Below are positions 48,095 through 60,450 of a DNA stretch of 64,000 nucleotides, one piece after another. Source of the DNA: Cryptomeria japonica. Lineage: Eukaryota; Streptophyta; Pinopsida; Cupressales; Cupressaceae. The stretch is taken from assembly GCF_030272615.1 (NCBI RefSeq), contig NC_081412.1:665738352-665802351 (forward strand), given 5' to 3'. The position numbers and the translations under genes were made by a program. Position 1 is the stretch's first letter, and the number at the start of each line of letters is the position of its first letter. The notes below the pieces were generated by a model. The model saw only the letters and a list, made by a program, of their open reading frames with translations, ran no database searches and had not been told where the DNA came from.

Positions 48095-50530
48095 TGAAAA
48101 ATTGCCCTCCAATGAAAATTAGCCTCTTGATAACATGGATTCTGGAGATTAATTCCCCTGGACAGTTGGATTGATGTTTAGTCATGTTGCAAAGAATCAT
48201 GATTTGACGGTTGGGAGAAAGGTTGGATTTGGTATTTTGCATCCCCGAGAATCGTTTTGGTTATGTAACTATGTTTCTATTCCTTCCAGCAGTTGAAGTT
48301 TTCATCTCAGTTATAAATCTTTGTCTGCAGTTATGTTTATTTCTCAATTTCGGAGCTATCTTCAGAATTTTTGGAAGCTTTCTCAGGATGTCAGCAAAGT
48401 CGGATTGTTTAAGGTATTGGATCAGCAATCATGTTTAGCATCTGTCCCCTATTTTCAGTGCTTCTGCTGGTAATCAGCTCAGGAACAGTCTGGTAAAAAA
48501 AATAGGGCAAGAGCTCCATCTTTGGGGCAGGAGGATGCAGTAAAGATGCCACTCTACAGCCCACTTTTTATGCTTTTGCTTCCATTATTGTGGCTATATG
48601 ACGTTAAATGTTCAGATTTGCCTCAGCTCCTATCGCGGTTAGCTATGTTCAGCTATTCTGATATATTTCGGAATATTGCCTTCTTTTTCCAGTACATTTG
48701 CTCTGCTTCGTCAATTTTTCACATGGTACAAGAAGGTCAAAGATGATGGAAACTTTATGGGCGTATGGATCTGCAGCACACCTCGTGTCTGGTCCTTATT
48801 TTCAACAATGTGTTATTTAATATTAACCATGGAAAAAAACAAAATCCCGTTTGGTTAATGAAGTAAGAGCTTCGTCGGTTTGTCTTGTGGATCAATATTC
48901 CAGTTCAGTAGCAGTGGTTATGCATTAAGCAGTTTTCTCCAGAAATAAATTGGCATTATATTTCTGCAATTTTCAATTCTGTCTTCATACTGGAAGTTTG
49001 AAAGAAAGTCACAGCTTGTATCTTGCTTTTCTCTACTCAGCCGGCCTATTGAAGATCAAATTTCTCCACTCCTTTAAAATTACTAACTCCTGGGTGGGGA
49101 TCTATAAATGCATCCCCCATAACTATCAATACTTCACAAAAGAATGTTCATGCAAGTGAAGGCCCAAATTTTATCCAAAACATATCACCAATTCATTCAA
49201 AGTTTTGGTGCTTATAGCTTAAGATTATTTGCAGCTTTACTTTTCTGAACTCTTCCCTAAAACCACTGAAATGACTTGTAAAATCATGTACATAGTGTCC
49301 AAGAGTTTGTACTGTAATGGCAATGCATGGCACATGTAACAGTGTACTACAGATTCAACACACTATTTCACTGGACTAATAAAGTCCATAACCCCGGTAG
49401 ACAAGTGACAAGGTTACGACGATTATGAAATATATTTTAACATGAACTGGTTTAACGAGGTTAAAATGAAATATGACCTAAGTTTGCATCTTAAGAATGC
49501 ATATTCAACTGTGATGCAAGTTCAAATATCAACCATGTGAACCAAGCATGCTCCACAACATTTAAGAAGGCAGCCGATCAACTCACCCAAGAATTACCCA
49601 AAAAAAAATTCCTATAAAGGGTTAGAAAGCTCTAATACTTGTGACCTGCTCTAGTTTCACACCCTACTTTACAATTAAAAGTGACTTGCAGACCTACATC
49701 CAAATCAACAAAACTTTCAAAAGGGTTCCCAAGTTCCATACCTGGAAGCCATTATAATTCGCCGTAAAATATTATCAAAGTGCTTGAGCAATCAAAAAGT
49801 ACAGGAGACGGAGGCCTTCAGAGACAAGTCCACAGTTCAGGTCAGAAAGTAACCATGTCCAGCCAAGACTAATACACTGATTTCAGAAACACCCACATGC
49901 GCTTCCCGAGATCTATTTATTAGCTCGGTTTGTATGAACAGTGCATACAGATTGTTTTCTGTCGCATTTCAAAGGTATGAAAAGTTCTACTGATATGTTG
50001 TGGTGATTGCTTGGCTTATTTTCAGTCGACATGTTCGTGGAATAAAGGTTAAAACTTAAAGTGCTGGGGTTGGGAAAAGAAAAAGCAACCATGTAACTGC
50101 GGAGATTTTTCTCGTGGACCACCGGCACCTCAGTCTCACTGTGGGAGAAAATTTAAGGAAGAATTTTGATCACAAGCAAGTTTAAAAATAGAAATATGAT
50201 TTTTATGGTTTATTGAAGCAATTGTTATTAATGTCTTATAAGTTATTTAGAAAAAATCGAACAAATAAAAGAAGGTAGATGCTCTCTAGTTGTTTTCAAT
50301 GACATATTGTGCAAAAGAAGGAAGATTTATGCAACAAGACATCAAATGAATGATTAAATAGAACATATACTTAATTATATGCTCCACAAAGAGTAAAGAG
50401 ATAAAGGTTTTTGTTATGGATAAGTTCTACAAGCACATTTGCGATATAGGATTAGAGAGAAAAAAAATTGTTATATCAATGTGCTCAATTCCACATGTGA
50501 TCATCTTCAAAAAGCGTACATAGGGGACAA
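48095..50530. other. No gene recognised
   Basis: A less AT-rich stretch (48,200-49,100) has several overlapping short plus-strand frames with no known domain. It may contain upstream sequence or the first exon of the minus-strand membrane-protein gene. Confidence 0.5.
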
Positions 50531-50960
50531 TATTTCATGGAGAGCTAAAATTCTTATTGGTCGATAAAGAACTAACTCTCATCAACTTTGTTGTGAAATT
50601 GGGTGTTGAAAAAGGCCAAGAGAAGCTTGGAAAGAAAGAGTGTATAATTTTTTGCTCCAAAAAAGTGCACAATAGAAAAGCATTTTATTTTGGAGTGCGA
50701 TACCTTCAAGGACAACAAGGATGGGTATGTTAATATCTCGATAACTAGCTCTTGGTATAATTTATTCAGTGAAGAGACCATTGAGAAGTTGGGGACACTC
50801 ATCATCACCTTGCATAGGAAAAGGATTGATTTGCAAAAGTGGGTTAGATTGGGTGGGATGTCCCATAGGCTATGTTTAGCCTTGTGGACATTAAAATTGT
50901 CTTCTTCTTCTTCTTCTTTGTGGCCCTTTGAAAATTAGTTGTGCTTCCAAAACCAAAGTT
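50530..50960 (+). mobile_element. LINE remnant, C-terminal end of ORF2
   Basis: Plus strand: AKILIGR, RTNSHQLCCEIG, KRPREAWKERV, a CxxC-type knuckle region with EKHFILECDTFKD, then SWYNLFSEETIEKLGTLIIT and LHRKRIDLQK. This order (RTxSHQLRCE...ERxCxxC...EKHFLLEC...FSE...FIxxLxRKR) is the C-terminal end of plant non-LTR reverse transcriptase proteins. In-frame stops interrupt the first third. It is followed by a (CTT)n run near 50,900. Truncated at its 5' side. Confidence 0.7.
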
Positions 50961-51239
50961 AAGTACCAACAACAAAAAAGGAAGAACCCGTTAAAAATTA
51001 GAATGTAGGCAGTTTTGGAAAATTTGTCGTCCTTCATGGCGTAAAGGTGAAAAGTGTAGTTTGTTATTTTGATTTTTGTTCTTAATGTAATTTGTAATGT
51101 CTCCACTTTGAAATATCATTTAATAATAAACAATAATAAAATTAAAATACAAAAGAATAAAAATTAAAATTAAATTAAAATATAAAAGAATATAATCAAA
51201 TATAATTAAAATTTGATTAAAGTTAATGAACGGTCAAAA

Positions 51240-51560
51240 GACACGAAAAGATAAGGTGTGACTCCCCCAAATATGAGGTATAAAAGGGAGAAGAGAACTC
51301 ATTTAAAGGGAGGATAATTTGGGAATCAGAAGTGTGGATCTAATTTAAATAAGTGTAGATTTGATTGTGAAAGGTTGTGTCCCTTTCAAAGGGCAAAAAT
51401 AATGAAGTGTTGCACTCTTTCAAAGGGTGCTAATAGTGAAAGGGTGTGTCTTTTGCCAAAGGGCATACATGATGAAGAGATGTGACCTCTCCCTCACATT
51501 AAGAGATATAAAGAAAAGGAATTAGATCAAAAGAATAATACCAGGAAAACTACACACATC
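51240..51560 (+). repeat. Repeated TTTCAAAGGG-type motif next to a TATA-like block
   Basis: After GAGGTATAAAAGGGAGAAG (51,276) come three loosely spaced units of about 45-50 bp, each with (T)C(T/C)TT(T/G)(C/A)CAAAGGG and GTGAA/GATGAAG (about 51,365-51,490). It could be part of a retroelement LTR, but no ends or primer site are found. Confidence 0.4.
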
Positions 51561-51879
51561 AAGAGAGGAATTGATCATTACTATTGCAACAACAATTGGT
51601 ATGATGTATCTCACTTATAGTCAAATAACTATTGCAAATTATATGATATGGATTGCAATGAATAAAGAACAATTATCTAGAATCTAAGACTCCATATTAA
51701 TAAATGTATATCAGGTTAATACTCAATTCCTTGTATAGTTGTAATACTTAGAAAGCTAATAAAATAAACAATCTAATCCTTGCTTTTCTGCTAATGCCTA
51801 CACTAGGATAGGAGGTTTGTGTAGGGAAAGGCGAAGTAATTCGGTAACTAGATGAGTAATAATGAGAATAATATAGCAA

Positions 51880-51881
51880 AC

Positions 51882-51970
<89 letters not shown>

Positions 51971-52105
51971 GTGTGTGTCTGTATACATTATATATGTATA
52001 CATATACATATATACATGTGTGTGCATATGTACACACACACATACACACACGCGCACGCATGCGCGCGCGTATACAGATACATATATATATTGTGTGTGT
52101 GTGCA
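51880..52105. repeat. Compound TA/TG/CG dinucleotide tract
   Basis: An uninterrupted TA run of about 80 bp (51,885-51,968) passes into mixed TG/TA, then ACAC, a CGCGCACGCATGCGCGCGCG-like block near 52,050, and TGTGTG. Nearly the whole 220 bp alternates purine and pyrimidine. Frames across it encode only Tyr-Ile or Thr-His repeats and are not genes. Confidence 0.95.
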
Positions 52106-52109
52106 AACG

Positions 52110-52858
52110 GACTAAGATAGTAAATTCATATAAATAAATGACTAGAATATGTTCAAAACATTTACATTCTCAATACATTAAGAATTGTTATATGGTAGCC
52201 TACTCTTTAATCTTTCTTTTTGCCCCTAAGAAGGATTGAATGTGGGAATGTTAGGGAGAGGCAGTATTAATACATCACAAGATAGGTAAGTCCTACGATG
52301 AAATAGACCATGCTACATCATACAAGGGCAATAGATAAGACATTTGGTAGAATGTGTATGTGTTACATCATACAAAGGCACTATTTTTGAAGGATAGTTT
52401 CTATCACCCTAACATGGTTATTCCCCGTCCTTCATAGGGTTGAGGATTACATTAGAGGTAGGGACTGGGGCTTAAATTTAATAGTTATTAAATGTATTAT
52501 GAATCATTAATTGTTTCTTAATTAAATATGATTTAAATGCATAGTGATTGATGAGTTGAAATAGTAGCTCTTTTATTCCCATAACTAATAAGTTTTTGCT
52601 ATGTTTTAAGTTGCATATTGGGATAGTGTTTGAGTCATGTGATGTATTAAAGTTTGACTATGTGCATTTTGGATGATAATTAAACCCATTAAATCATGTA
52701 TTGTTTTGACCTATTATTCGTATTGCCATGCGGATTATTATAGGTAATATCATGTGTGGATGTATAAGTGTTATGATTAATGAAAATAGATATATATGTA
52801 TGCTTGTATGTTCTAACTTTTAAATGCAGGATTAAATAAGTTGTTGCAGAAGTATTTA
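52110..52858. other. No gene recognised
   Basis: AT-rich; probably the left flank, and perhaps the start, of the LTR of the Gypsy element that follows. Confidence 0.5.
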
Positions 52859-52859
52859 T

Positions 52860-55800
52860 ATCAAGCCAGATGGAGAATCATGTCATGAAAGTAGTTGGAG
52901 ACATTCACGGGCGGTTAAACATTCAAAACAACAGAGAATATGGTGTGCATAAGAATCGGCAAAGGAATAGCAAGGTGATACCAGATTCATTTATGTTTGT
53001 CTTTAGCAAACATCAATCTAGTAACACCGCCATGATATATTCTTGGTTGCAGTTTAGCTGAGTTCCACGTTTTCTGTGGATTAACTTCTTCTTCGGTCAT
53101 AAATGTTTTCCGCCTCATGTCATGGGCATGATCTAGATAGTAGGAAGTTTGTTATAATTTCCTTATAAATAAAGGCTTGCACCTCTTCTTAGAGTTTAGG
53201 CAGCATTTTCCAGAACTTGAAGCATTTCTTTCATTTCATGTGTTGTATCAACTTTTGAAAATAATGAATAAAAGCTATGTTATTCTAAGTATATAGAATC
53301 ATCTTTGAAGTCTAGATACACTCATCCAAGGGGGACCACTTGGTGAGTATTTCTGTGTGTTTGTTAGATTAAGTTTTCCCTTTGTTGCAGTAGATGTTCT
53401 AGTAACTGATTGTTCCCGCAACCACTGGAACCAGATCTTGTGACTATTCTTGCAGCCAAAGCAGACAGAGTAGTTCCTGTTTGTCAGCTCTGAACTTAGT
53501 TAACGGTTATTTAGTTAGAATCTTCTATTAATGTTAAGATTTCATGTAGCCATATACTATGTTTATTTCGAATAGATTTAGTTGTTACAGTAGTGCAGAA
53601 TGACTATCACATAAACTTAGTGCATATACAATGCAAACCCATTTCAAATAATACGTCCTTGGGTTTACAAGTCAATGAACTTCAGTCATGGAGATAATAG
53701 CTACACAGAATGAATGACCAATCTTTGGGTTGAGACTTTAGCTCTAGTTATTGTTCCTATTGGCGAGGCAAACATTTTTGGCATCGTTGTCAGGGATGGT
53801 GTCAAACTAAGAACTTGTTACAGTTATGAATTTTTAAGTTTTCAGTATAGTTGTTTTTGATAACTCGGTTTGTTTTAAGTAATTCTCATGAATCTGTATG
53901 CATAGACTAAGAAGAGATGCTCAAGGTAGATTCCTTCCTAACCGTCCTAATCATACAAGATGCAATCCATATGAAGCACCAGATGTAAATCTTTTTGCTA
54001 CACTTTACCAAGCCCCAGATAATTTGAACCCGCTGGAATTTGAACTTTCTGAAAACAACCTTCATTTCCTCTTTGGACCTCCTGAAGAGGAACCTTGACC
54101 AGTAACTCATCCTCAAAGACCAATGCAAGGAAATTCACCCCCCGGTAGGAATAACCCACCTCCACCTGTGAACCCAACATTTGAGTTCCCCATTTTTTAT
54201 TTGCATGATAATGTTAATCTCAAGAACATTCTAGCTTCTTCTCTTCCTAAATTCTATGGACTAGTGATAGAGGATCTCAACACTTTCTTGTTTGAATTTG
54301 ATGTTCTCTGTAGGAGTTATGATTATACTACAGATGCCCATAGACTCAAAATATTTCTTGCCACTTTAAAAGAATCAACTTTGAGATGGTTTGAGTCTAG
54401 GGAGTAGTACAATCACTACATGGAATGAGATGAAACAGTTGTTTCTCATGAGATATAAAGATTATTGTAGAGGGGTTGACCGCCATGGGGGTGATATTTT
54501 TAGAATGACACATAAGGAAGATGAGAGTCTAGAAGATTATCTGGAGAGATTTCTATTCAGTGTCAAGAAGTCCAAGCATAATACTCTAAATGAAGATTCT
54601 CTTAACTTAATATTTTTAAGGGGAATCAGCAATGAATGCATGGATGCTTTGGACCTTATGGGAGGTGGTGATATAACACAAGCAATATGGAATGAAATTG
54701 GTCAAATCTATCAAAAGTATTCCAGATCTTCTTTTAAGAAGAGTAGGCGTTTTAAGCCGAGAATTTCTTCATCAACATCCAGTAATGGAATTTCTCGAAT
54801 GAAGCTTAGCCACCTTTTGAAGGATTTTAAGGAGGATATCATAAAAAATATGGCTACTCAGTTAGACACACTTCAAACTAAGAAGAAGCATGAGGAAGCT
54901 AATGCAATCCTTGTAAAATTATGTCCACACTATAGACAGAAGAAAAGAGACTGTAGATGTAAGATGGTTGAAAATATTTAAGTTCCTATTTTCAAGACAA
55001 AACAAGGAGATGATGAACAAGTTTTCTATGTTGCTCAAAGAAGGCCAAATTTTCCAAGACAAGGTATGCCTCCTGATCCACTTTCTTTTTCTAGTTATAG
55101 TGGAAATTCCTATACACAAAATAATCAATGGCAATCTCCATATGCTCAAAATTTTGGAAATTATCAAAATTGGTATAATCATCAAGGCCAAGGGCAAAAT
55201 TTTGCCAATCAAACTCCACAATGGTAGCAACCACAAGGAAATTGGTCTCAGTCTCAAGGCCCATGGCAGCCATTCTAAGGGAATCAACAACCTACCCCTC
55301 AATTAAGAGGAGGTCAGCAATGGACAAATAAGTCTTCTAGTTATTAGCAACCTCAGCAGCATCCACAATAGCCCGCTATAAATGCCTCCTCCTACTGCTA
55401 ATGTCGTTCCACCTAAACCTACACAGTTGCCCACTCAACCCATGCCAAATCCTAATAGCAAGCCTAAGGAGCAACAACAAAATTATTCAGCTAATCCTAA
55501 TCAATACCCAACTTATTCTCTTTCTATAAGTGATATTCACCTTAGATCCGGGATAACTTTACCTAACCCGTCCCCTCCAGTTATAACTGAGATACAAAAG
55601 GAAAAGGAAATATCTAGCCCAACAAGCCAAATACCTCAGAATCAACAAATACCCCCATTTCCTCAAAGGTTGCAAGTTGAAGACATTTATCAGTAAGAGG
55701 ATATAAATTTTGATAACATAGATCAGCTGAAATACATATTTGTTAAAATTCCATTATTTCAAGCTATTAAGGATGTCCCTATCTATGGTAAAGCAATCAA

Positions 55801-57730
55801 AGAGGCATGTTTAAAGAAACCTGGCAGAAAGAAAAAGGATCCGCAAATAGTGCATGTAATAGGTCAACTGGTTGATATTATGTTGGGAAAAGTTTCAATT
55901 CCTAAATATTTTGACCCTAGTAGTCCTATTGTGAAAATAGTCATCAATGGCACTCGGATAAAGAATGCCTTAATAGATTTGGGAGCAACCATCAATGTAA
56001 TGACAAGAGATATTATGGAAAAACTTAACATAACCAGTCTCAAGCCTACTCCTAAAGTCCTGCAGCTTGCTGACAGTTCCACGGTTCGGCCTGATGGTAT
56101 GATTAAAGATGTTGTCATTACTTTAGACTCCTAGGAATATCCGACAGATTTTATGATCCTATCTCCTAAAGCTACATTGGGGGGATATCCAGTTATTTTA
56201 GGGATACCTTGGCTTGCTACAGTCGATGCATATATTGGATGTCGGTCAAGGGATATGACTATTTCTAATGGAAATACTCCTAAAACTATGGCTCTGTATT
56301 CACCTGCTTATCCCCAACTTGATCAAAAACAAGTTGTTTACCCTAACATGGGAGAAGAATTCGAGGAGGAAGTCAACTATATCAATCATCTTATGATGAT
56401 TAACAGAGAATCATTCATACAACTCCAGGATGACGATTTGATCCTCTCTAAAATTATGGAAAATCAATTTAATCTGGAGCAGCAGTCGCAAGAGTTAACA
56501 TCAAATATTATAAATTATTTAGCTGCTAATAAGATGCCTACTCATTTTTCTCCTAAAGAAAGAAGGCTGCTAGTTGAGAAAAGCTTTAATTTCTCGTCTA
56601 CTCCATACCATCCTCAAGCAAATGGCCTGGTAGAGGTTACAAATAGGGATTTAGAAGCTATTCTTACCAAGACAGTAGCTCTTCATAAGAAAGATTGGTC
56701 AAATAGACTTCCTGAAGCCGTTTGGGCATACAAAACAACATGGAAGACAACAACTGGTTTTACACCTTTTGAAATGGTGTATGGAAAAACAACAATGATG
56801 CCCATTGAGTTTGAGCATAAAACTTTTAGGACAACTCTGCAGTTGAATATGACTCTCTTTGAATCCCAAAAAGACCGCATCATGCAATTGAATGCTCTAG
56901 ATGAGCTGAGAAAGATGGTTGTCCAGCATACAAAGCTTATTCAACATCAATGAGCTAAATGGCAGAATAAGTATATCAAGGAGATAAAAATTAAATCTAG
57001 AAATTGGGCATTGCTATATGATTCCAAATATAAGGATACTATAGGGAAGCTACAAACACGATGGTTGGGCCCATATGAAATAGATGAAGTTTTTCAAAAT
57101 GGAGCAGTTTGGTTGACAACAATATACCCAGTCAGATTCAAACTTTTAGTCAATAGTCATTGACTACACCTTTATCATAAGCCTCCAACAAAAGAACAAT
57201 TCCTGCAGCAATTTGCCAACCAAGTGCAGACCATAGTTCCTGCAGCATCTAAAGAAAACCCTCTTCCAATAGTTCCTGCAGCATCTGAAGAAAACCCTCT
57301 TGCAATAGTTCCTATAGCATCTAAAGAGGCTATTATGGACGCAGTTCCTGCAGCTTCTACAGGGGGCCTTCTTTGTCCCTAGTCTTAAAATTCTTCATGC
57401 GTGCCTTCATAATAACTGTTTCCATACTTTATGGAAATATCGTTCTCCGCTAATAATTTTCTCATCCACCTCATCCCATTTCATATATATTTATGTCACA
57501 TCGTTCACTTCATGTCATCTCATATCATATTGTGAATAGCTAATCGTTTAATTGCAACATTAATTAGTACGACTGCAGGTATGTGTATTATTTATTTTTC
57601 TTTTAATTATGCATTTATTCTTTCATTATGATTATTACCTGATATGATTCGCACAATCTGAATACCCTTCCCTCTGTCCTTTTTCACATGTGTGGACACG
57701 TGTCATCTTATGTTGGGGGGGGGGTGTTCT
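52860..57730 (+). mobile_element. Ty3/Gypsy retroelement (Athila/Tat-like), broken
   Basis: A probable 5' LTR ends near 53,774; its left edge is not resolved. It has a TATA-like TTATAAATAAAGG at 53,164 and an AATAAA-type signal near 53,265. The primer site TGGCATCGTTGTCAGGGA (53,779-53,796) resembles the TGGCGCCGTTGCCGGGGA site of Athila/Tat elements. Parts seen: gag from about 53,898 (ending with Gln/Pro-rich sequence to 55,700), an aspartic protease region at about 55,910-56,100 (DLGATINVM), and the C-terminal part of integrase with its tail at about 56,580-57,160 (YHPQANGLVEVTNRD, RWLGPYEIDEV). Reverse transcriptase was not recognised. A G-run purine tract lies at 57,715-57,723. Broken by several changes. 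No 3' LTR is confirmed, so age is not estimated. Confidence 0.8.
57233..57340 (+). repeat. 36-bp tandem repeats coding an Ala/Pro-rich tail of the Gypsy pol
   Basis: Three units at 57,233, 57,269 and 57,305 begin ATAGTTCCTGCAGCATC (with small changes), and a fourth partial one follows. In frame they read IVPAASKENPL-type 12-residue units. They extend the region after integrase. Confidence 0.8.
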
Positions 57731-58128
57731 ATGGGTTGCATAATTATGTTTCCCTGTCAATAATGTGTTTTAGTTTGCCTGATATCATTTTTGAATGAGA
57801 AATATTGTGGCATGAGTGAGTAGTTCAGCCTGCCGCCATAGTCGATGAAAGGTACTGAAAAAGAAGTAAAGGATTTCAGAGCATGAATTTTCAATTTTGC
57901 AAGATATTTCTGTCTTTCATTTTGTTGTGGTCATTGTTTTTGAAAGCTAAGTTAGCCATGGGAGGAGCCCCTATCCATCATGAGCCTGTTGTTCATGACA
58001 CTTTGCTGCAGGACAACCAGTGTGAACATTTCTTCTGGACCTATGGGTAGATTGACTATATTTTAAAATTGACAGATTTTAATGAAGAAATTTCTCATGA
58101 ATTCATGCGCACATACAATGAAGGGGAG
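57731..58128 (+). other. No gene confirmed; short frame of unknown origin
   Basis: Follows the Gypsy purine tract, so it may be 3' LTR or flank of that element. A protein-like frame around 57,957-58,130 (VVHDTLLQDNQCEHFFW, then FNEEISHEFMRTYNEGE) may be an element-borne extra reading frame, but it matches nothing I can name. Confidence 0.3.
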
Positions 58129-58650
58129 TGTTAGAACATAATGTTATTAGGGATCACATCCTTATAACATTTATATATAATGTTCTAATATAAGGTTATA
58201 AAACCTTATATATTATATGCTTTATAAGCATATCCCATTTGAAATAATTATAATCTAATAACTATTAGATTATTAATTATTTATGAGTGGGGGTTATTGA
58301 AAAGGTGTGACTAGTGAAGTCACCCTTCCTCCTATATTTAAGGAGGTTCTCTCTCATTTGAGAGGTGTGTGAATTTGGAGCTTTATGGTGAGTTGTATCA
58401 CTATGCATATGAGGTATTATTGGCCATGTGGAAGTATTGGAGGAGTGTCCCCAAGTTCATGTCTATTTTATGATAGACTGTATTTGTAAGTGTTTTAATT
58501 AAATGATGCTTCATGGGGTTTTTTACTCGAAAGGGTTTTCCCCATGTATATCTTGTGTAATGTGTACATTTATGTATGTATGATTCTCATTTCATTTATT
58601 TTATGATCTTGTTTATAATGATTAGTATCCTAAGATCCTAATTTCTAACA
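58129..58650 (+). repeat. Copia-type LTR followed by a primer-binding site
   Basis: A 522-bp LTR has mirrored ends TGTTAGAA...TTCTAACA. It contains a TATA-like block (CTCCTATATTTAAGGAGG near 58,330) and the GGGTTTTTTACTCGAAAGGG style of R-U5. At 58,651-58,663, TGGTATCAAAGCC is a Copia primer site, so this is a 5' LTR by position. AAGGGGAG directly precedes it, resembling a purine tract. No gag or pol follows within the window, and no second LTR is seen. Confidence 0.8.
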
Positions 58651-58663
58651 TGGTATCAAAGCC

Positions 58664-59334
58664 TATTAGGCTATACTAATCATTTTTATAGATTATTCTA
58701 GAAGATCTATAGAACTTGATGGGAAAATTCCTTATGCTCAATTAACATATATGTTATATCATTAAGTAATTTCAAAATATTCATAAAATCAAGCTTCTAC
58801 ATTCAAGTATACTCTGTGAGCCTACCTTGAGCCTAGTTTGAAAAGGTGTACAACCATTTATATTATTTTACATTAAATAAGGACAAATTTGAGATAGATT
58901 TTTTTTTTGAAATAAATGATAACTAAAAATGTCCTTGTTACTGAAAAACTTTGATCAAATAACTTTAAATATTCTATTTGTATTGATAAATACTAATCAA
59001 CAATAATTCTCAAAATTAATTAAAAATTTTCCAAATCAAATTCATATTAAGTAACTAATTGGTAATTCGTAAACCTTTTAGTAAATTACATCATCAACTT
59101 ATACATTTTTTTGTATAATATCTTGAAATTAAATAAATATTTAAAATTATACATTATGTTAAATATCATGCATAGACTTGTATTAAAAAAACTCCTATAA
59201 GCCTCATAAGAAGATCTTCTACTTTTCATTGTCATATTACTTTAAACTCCATACTCCTCATTTAAAATGAAAGACTTGTCCTTTCATACAAGGAGGGCAA
59301 AATGAGTCACAACCCTTCACATATAACACATTGT
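58664..59334. other. No gene recognised
   Basis: AT-rich sequence after the primer site, possibly leader of the same element. No frame supported. Confidence 0.5.
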
Positions 59335-59502
59335 GTTTCAAACATTTCAACGACTCTTTTAACACATGAATTTTATGTTTCAAACATTTCAACGACTCTT
59401 TTAACACATGAATTTTATGTTTCAAACATTTCAACGACTCTTTTAACACATGAATTTTATGTTTCAAACATTTCAACGACTCTTTTAACACATGAATTTT
59501 AT
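59335..59502. repeat. Four identical 42-bp tandem repeats
   Basis: Units start at 59,335, 59,377, 59,419 and 59,461, each beginning GTTTCAAACATTTCAACGAC. They appear identical, which points to recent amplification. As 42 is a multiple of 3, frames pass through on both strands (SNISTTLLTHEFYV on plus, LKESLKCLKHKIHV on minus), but nothing shows they are translated. There are no unique spacers, so this is not a CRISPR array. Confidence 0.95.
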
Positions 59503-59594
59503 GTTGAAGAGGTCATTTGTGTTTCATTCACAACAGTGCGTGGAAGTAAAACATTCTCTAGTCTGTTTTACCGAAGGAGCTTATCTGAGCTTCA

Positions 59595-59647
59595 CTCAAT
59601 GTCTTTTAACAAAACGACATATCTTCGTTTTGTTAAAAGACATTGAG
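59595..59647. repeat. Perfect 23-bp foldback (hairpin) with 7-nt loop
   Basis: The left arm 59,595-59,617 begins CTCAATGTCTTTTAACAAAA and the right arm 59,625-59,647 is its exact reverse complement, with loop CATATCT between. With one bulged base the stem extends by four more pairs (CTTC/GAAG). The arms may be a microRNA-like precursor, a foldback element remnant, or a small inverted duplication. Confidence 0.9.
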
Positions 59648-59859
59648 GAAGGGAATATCATACCAGTACAAGCCATACGTAGTGGACTCTGTGACTGGTT
59701 TCACCGAGTGCTTCGCTCACGAGGAACACCCCTTAACTATTCCGGAGGATTATTCCAAGTCTAATTATGTGGAAACAGTGTTTTATAGCTTGGACTGCGG
59801 TTACGAGTGCCATGACACCCCTGCTTGCTCCCTCCATGGTGACCCTAGTCGCCAGGTTA

Positions 59860-60450
59860 TGTGATAATAGAAATGTAATAATGCAGTGCACCAACTTATA
59901 ATCTTTCTCTACACCCCTTCTAAGCATATAATGGTTTCATCTCTGGCATCTATTCCATAATGATCTTAATTAGCTATATTGAGGATAGAATATTACATTC
60001 ATGTATCAGAGCACCCTATAGATCAGATCAGGTCTATATGGCAAGGGGGACGGTCTCTTTTAGTTCGGAGCGCAAGATAGAGTGACGGTCCGACCCTCCT
60101 CTCTATACCTGGGCAAAGCGTATCTCTGTCCTTGCCCGTGATGCTTACCTTGTTACTGTAGGTGTTGTAGCCTTTGCTCTTGGTATTTATGTTCCCTCCA
60201 CCACTTTAGCCTCTGCCTATGGATGCTACTCAGGGTGGGGCTACTTCCATGGCTGGTCTTGTTGCTAGTTCTGCAAGGTCAACCGGGTAAACAACTGGAA
60301 TGGGATATGGATCCACGCCTGGAAGTGGATATGCATCTCTCACAAGCCCCTCTTAGCTTTAATTGCCTTTGTATCTGTGCTTGCTCCAGTCGTATCCCGT
60401 GCCTTTCCTCCTGCTACCCCTATTATTGTCATGGGCATATGAAGTAATTA
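59860..60450 (+). other. Possible LTR-element leader (primer-site-like match), unclassified
   Basis: TGTATCAGAGCACC at about 60,003 resembles a Copia primer site. The preceding 140 bp between GTAATAATG and AATATTACATTCA could be a small LTR. The following 450 bp is less AT-rich, with short protein-like frames (VLARDAYLVTVGVVAFALGI) that I cannot assign. No second terminal repeat found. Confidence 0.3.

Noticed and set aside
48522-48858. Small plus-strand host gene
   Set aside because: Overlapping frames with no shared domain, no convincing splice sites and no recognised family.
51798-52115. Frames of 69-102 codons on both strands
   Set aside because: Translations of a dinucleotide microsatellite (Tyr-Ile and Thr-His repeats).
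57959-58131. Envelope-like gene of the Gypsy element
   Set aside because: Short frame with no signal peptide, membrane helix or recognisable motif; origin left open.
59335-59502. CRISPR array
   Set aside because: Units are directly abutting and identical with no unique spacers, in a plant genome; it is a minisatellite.
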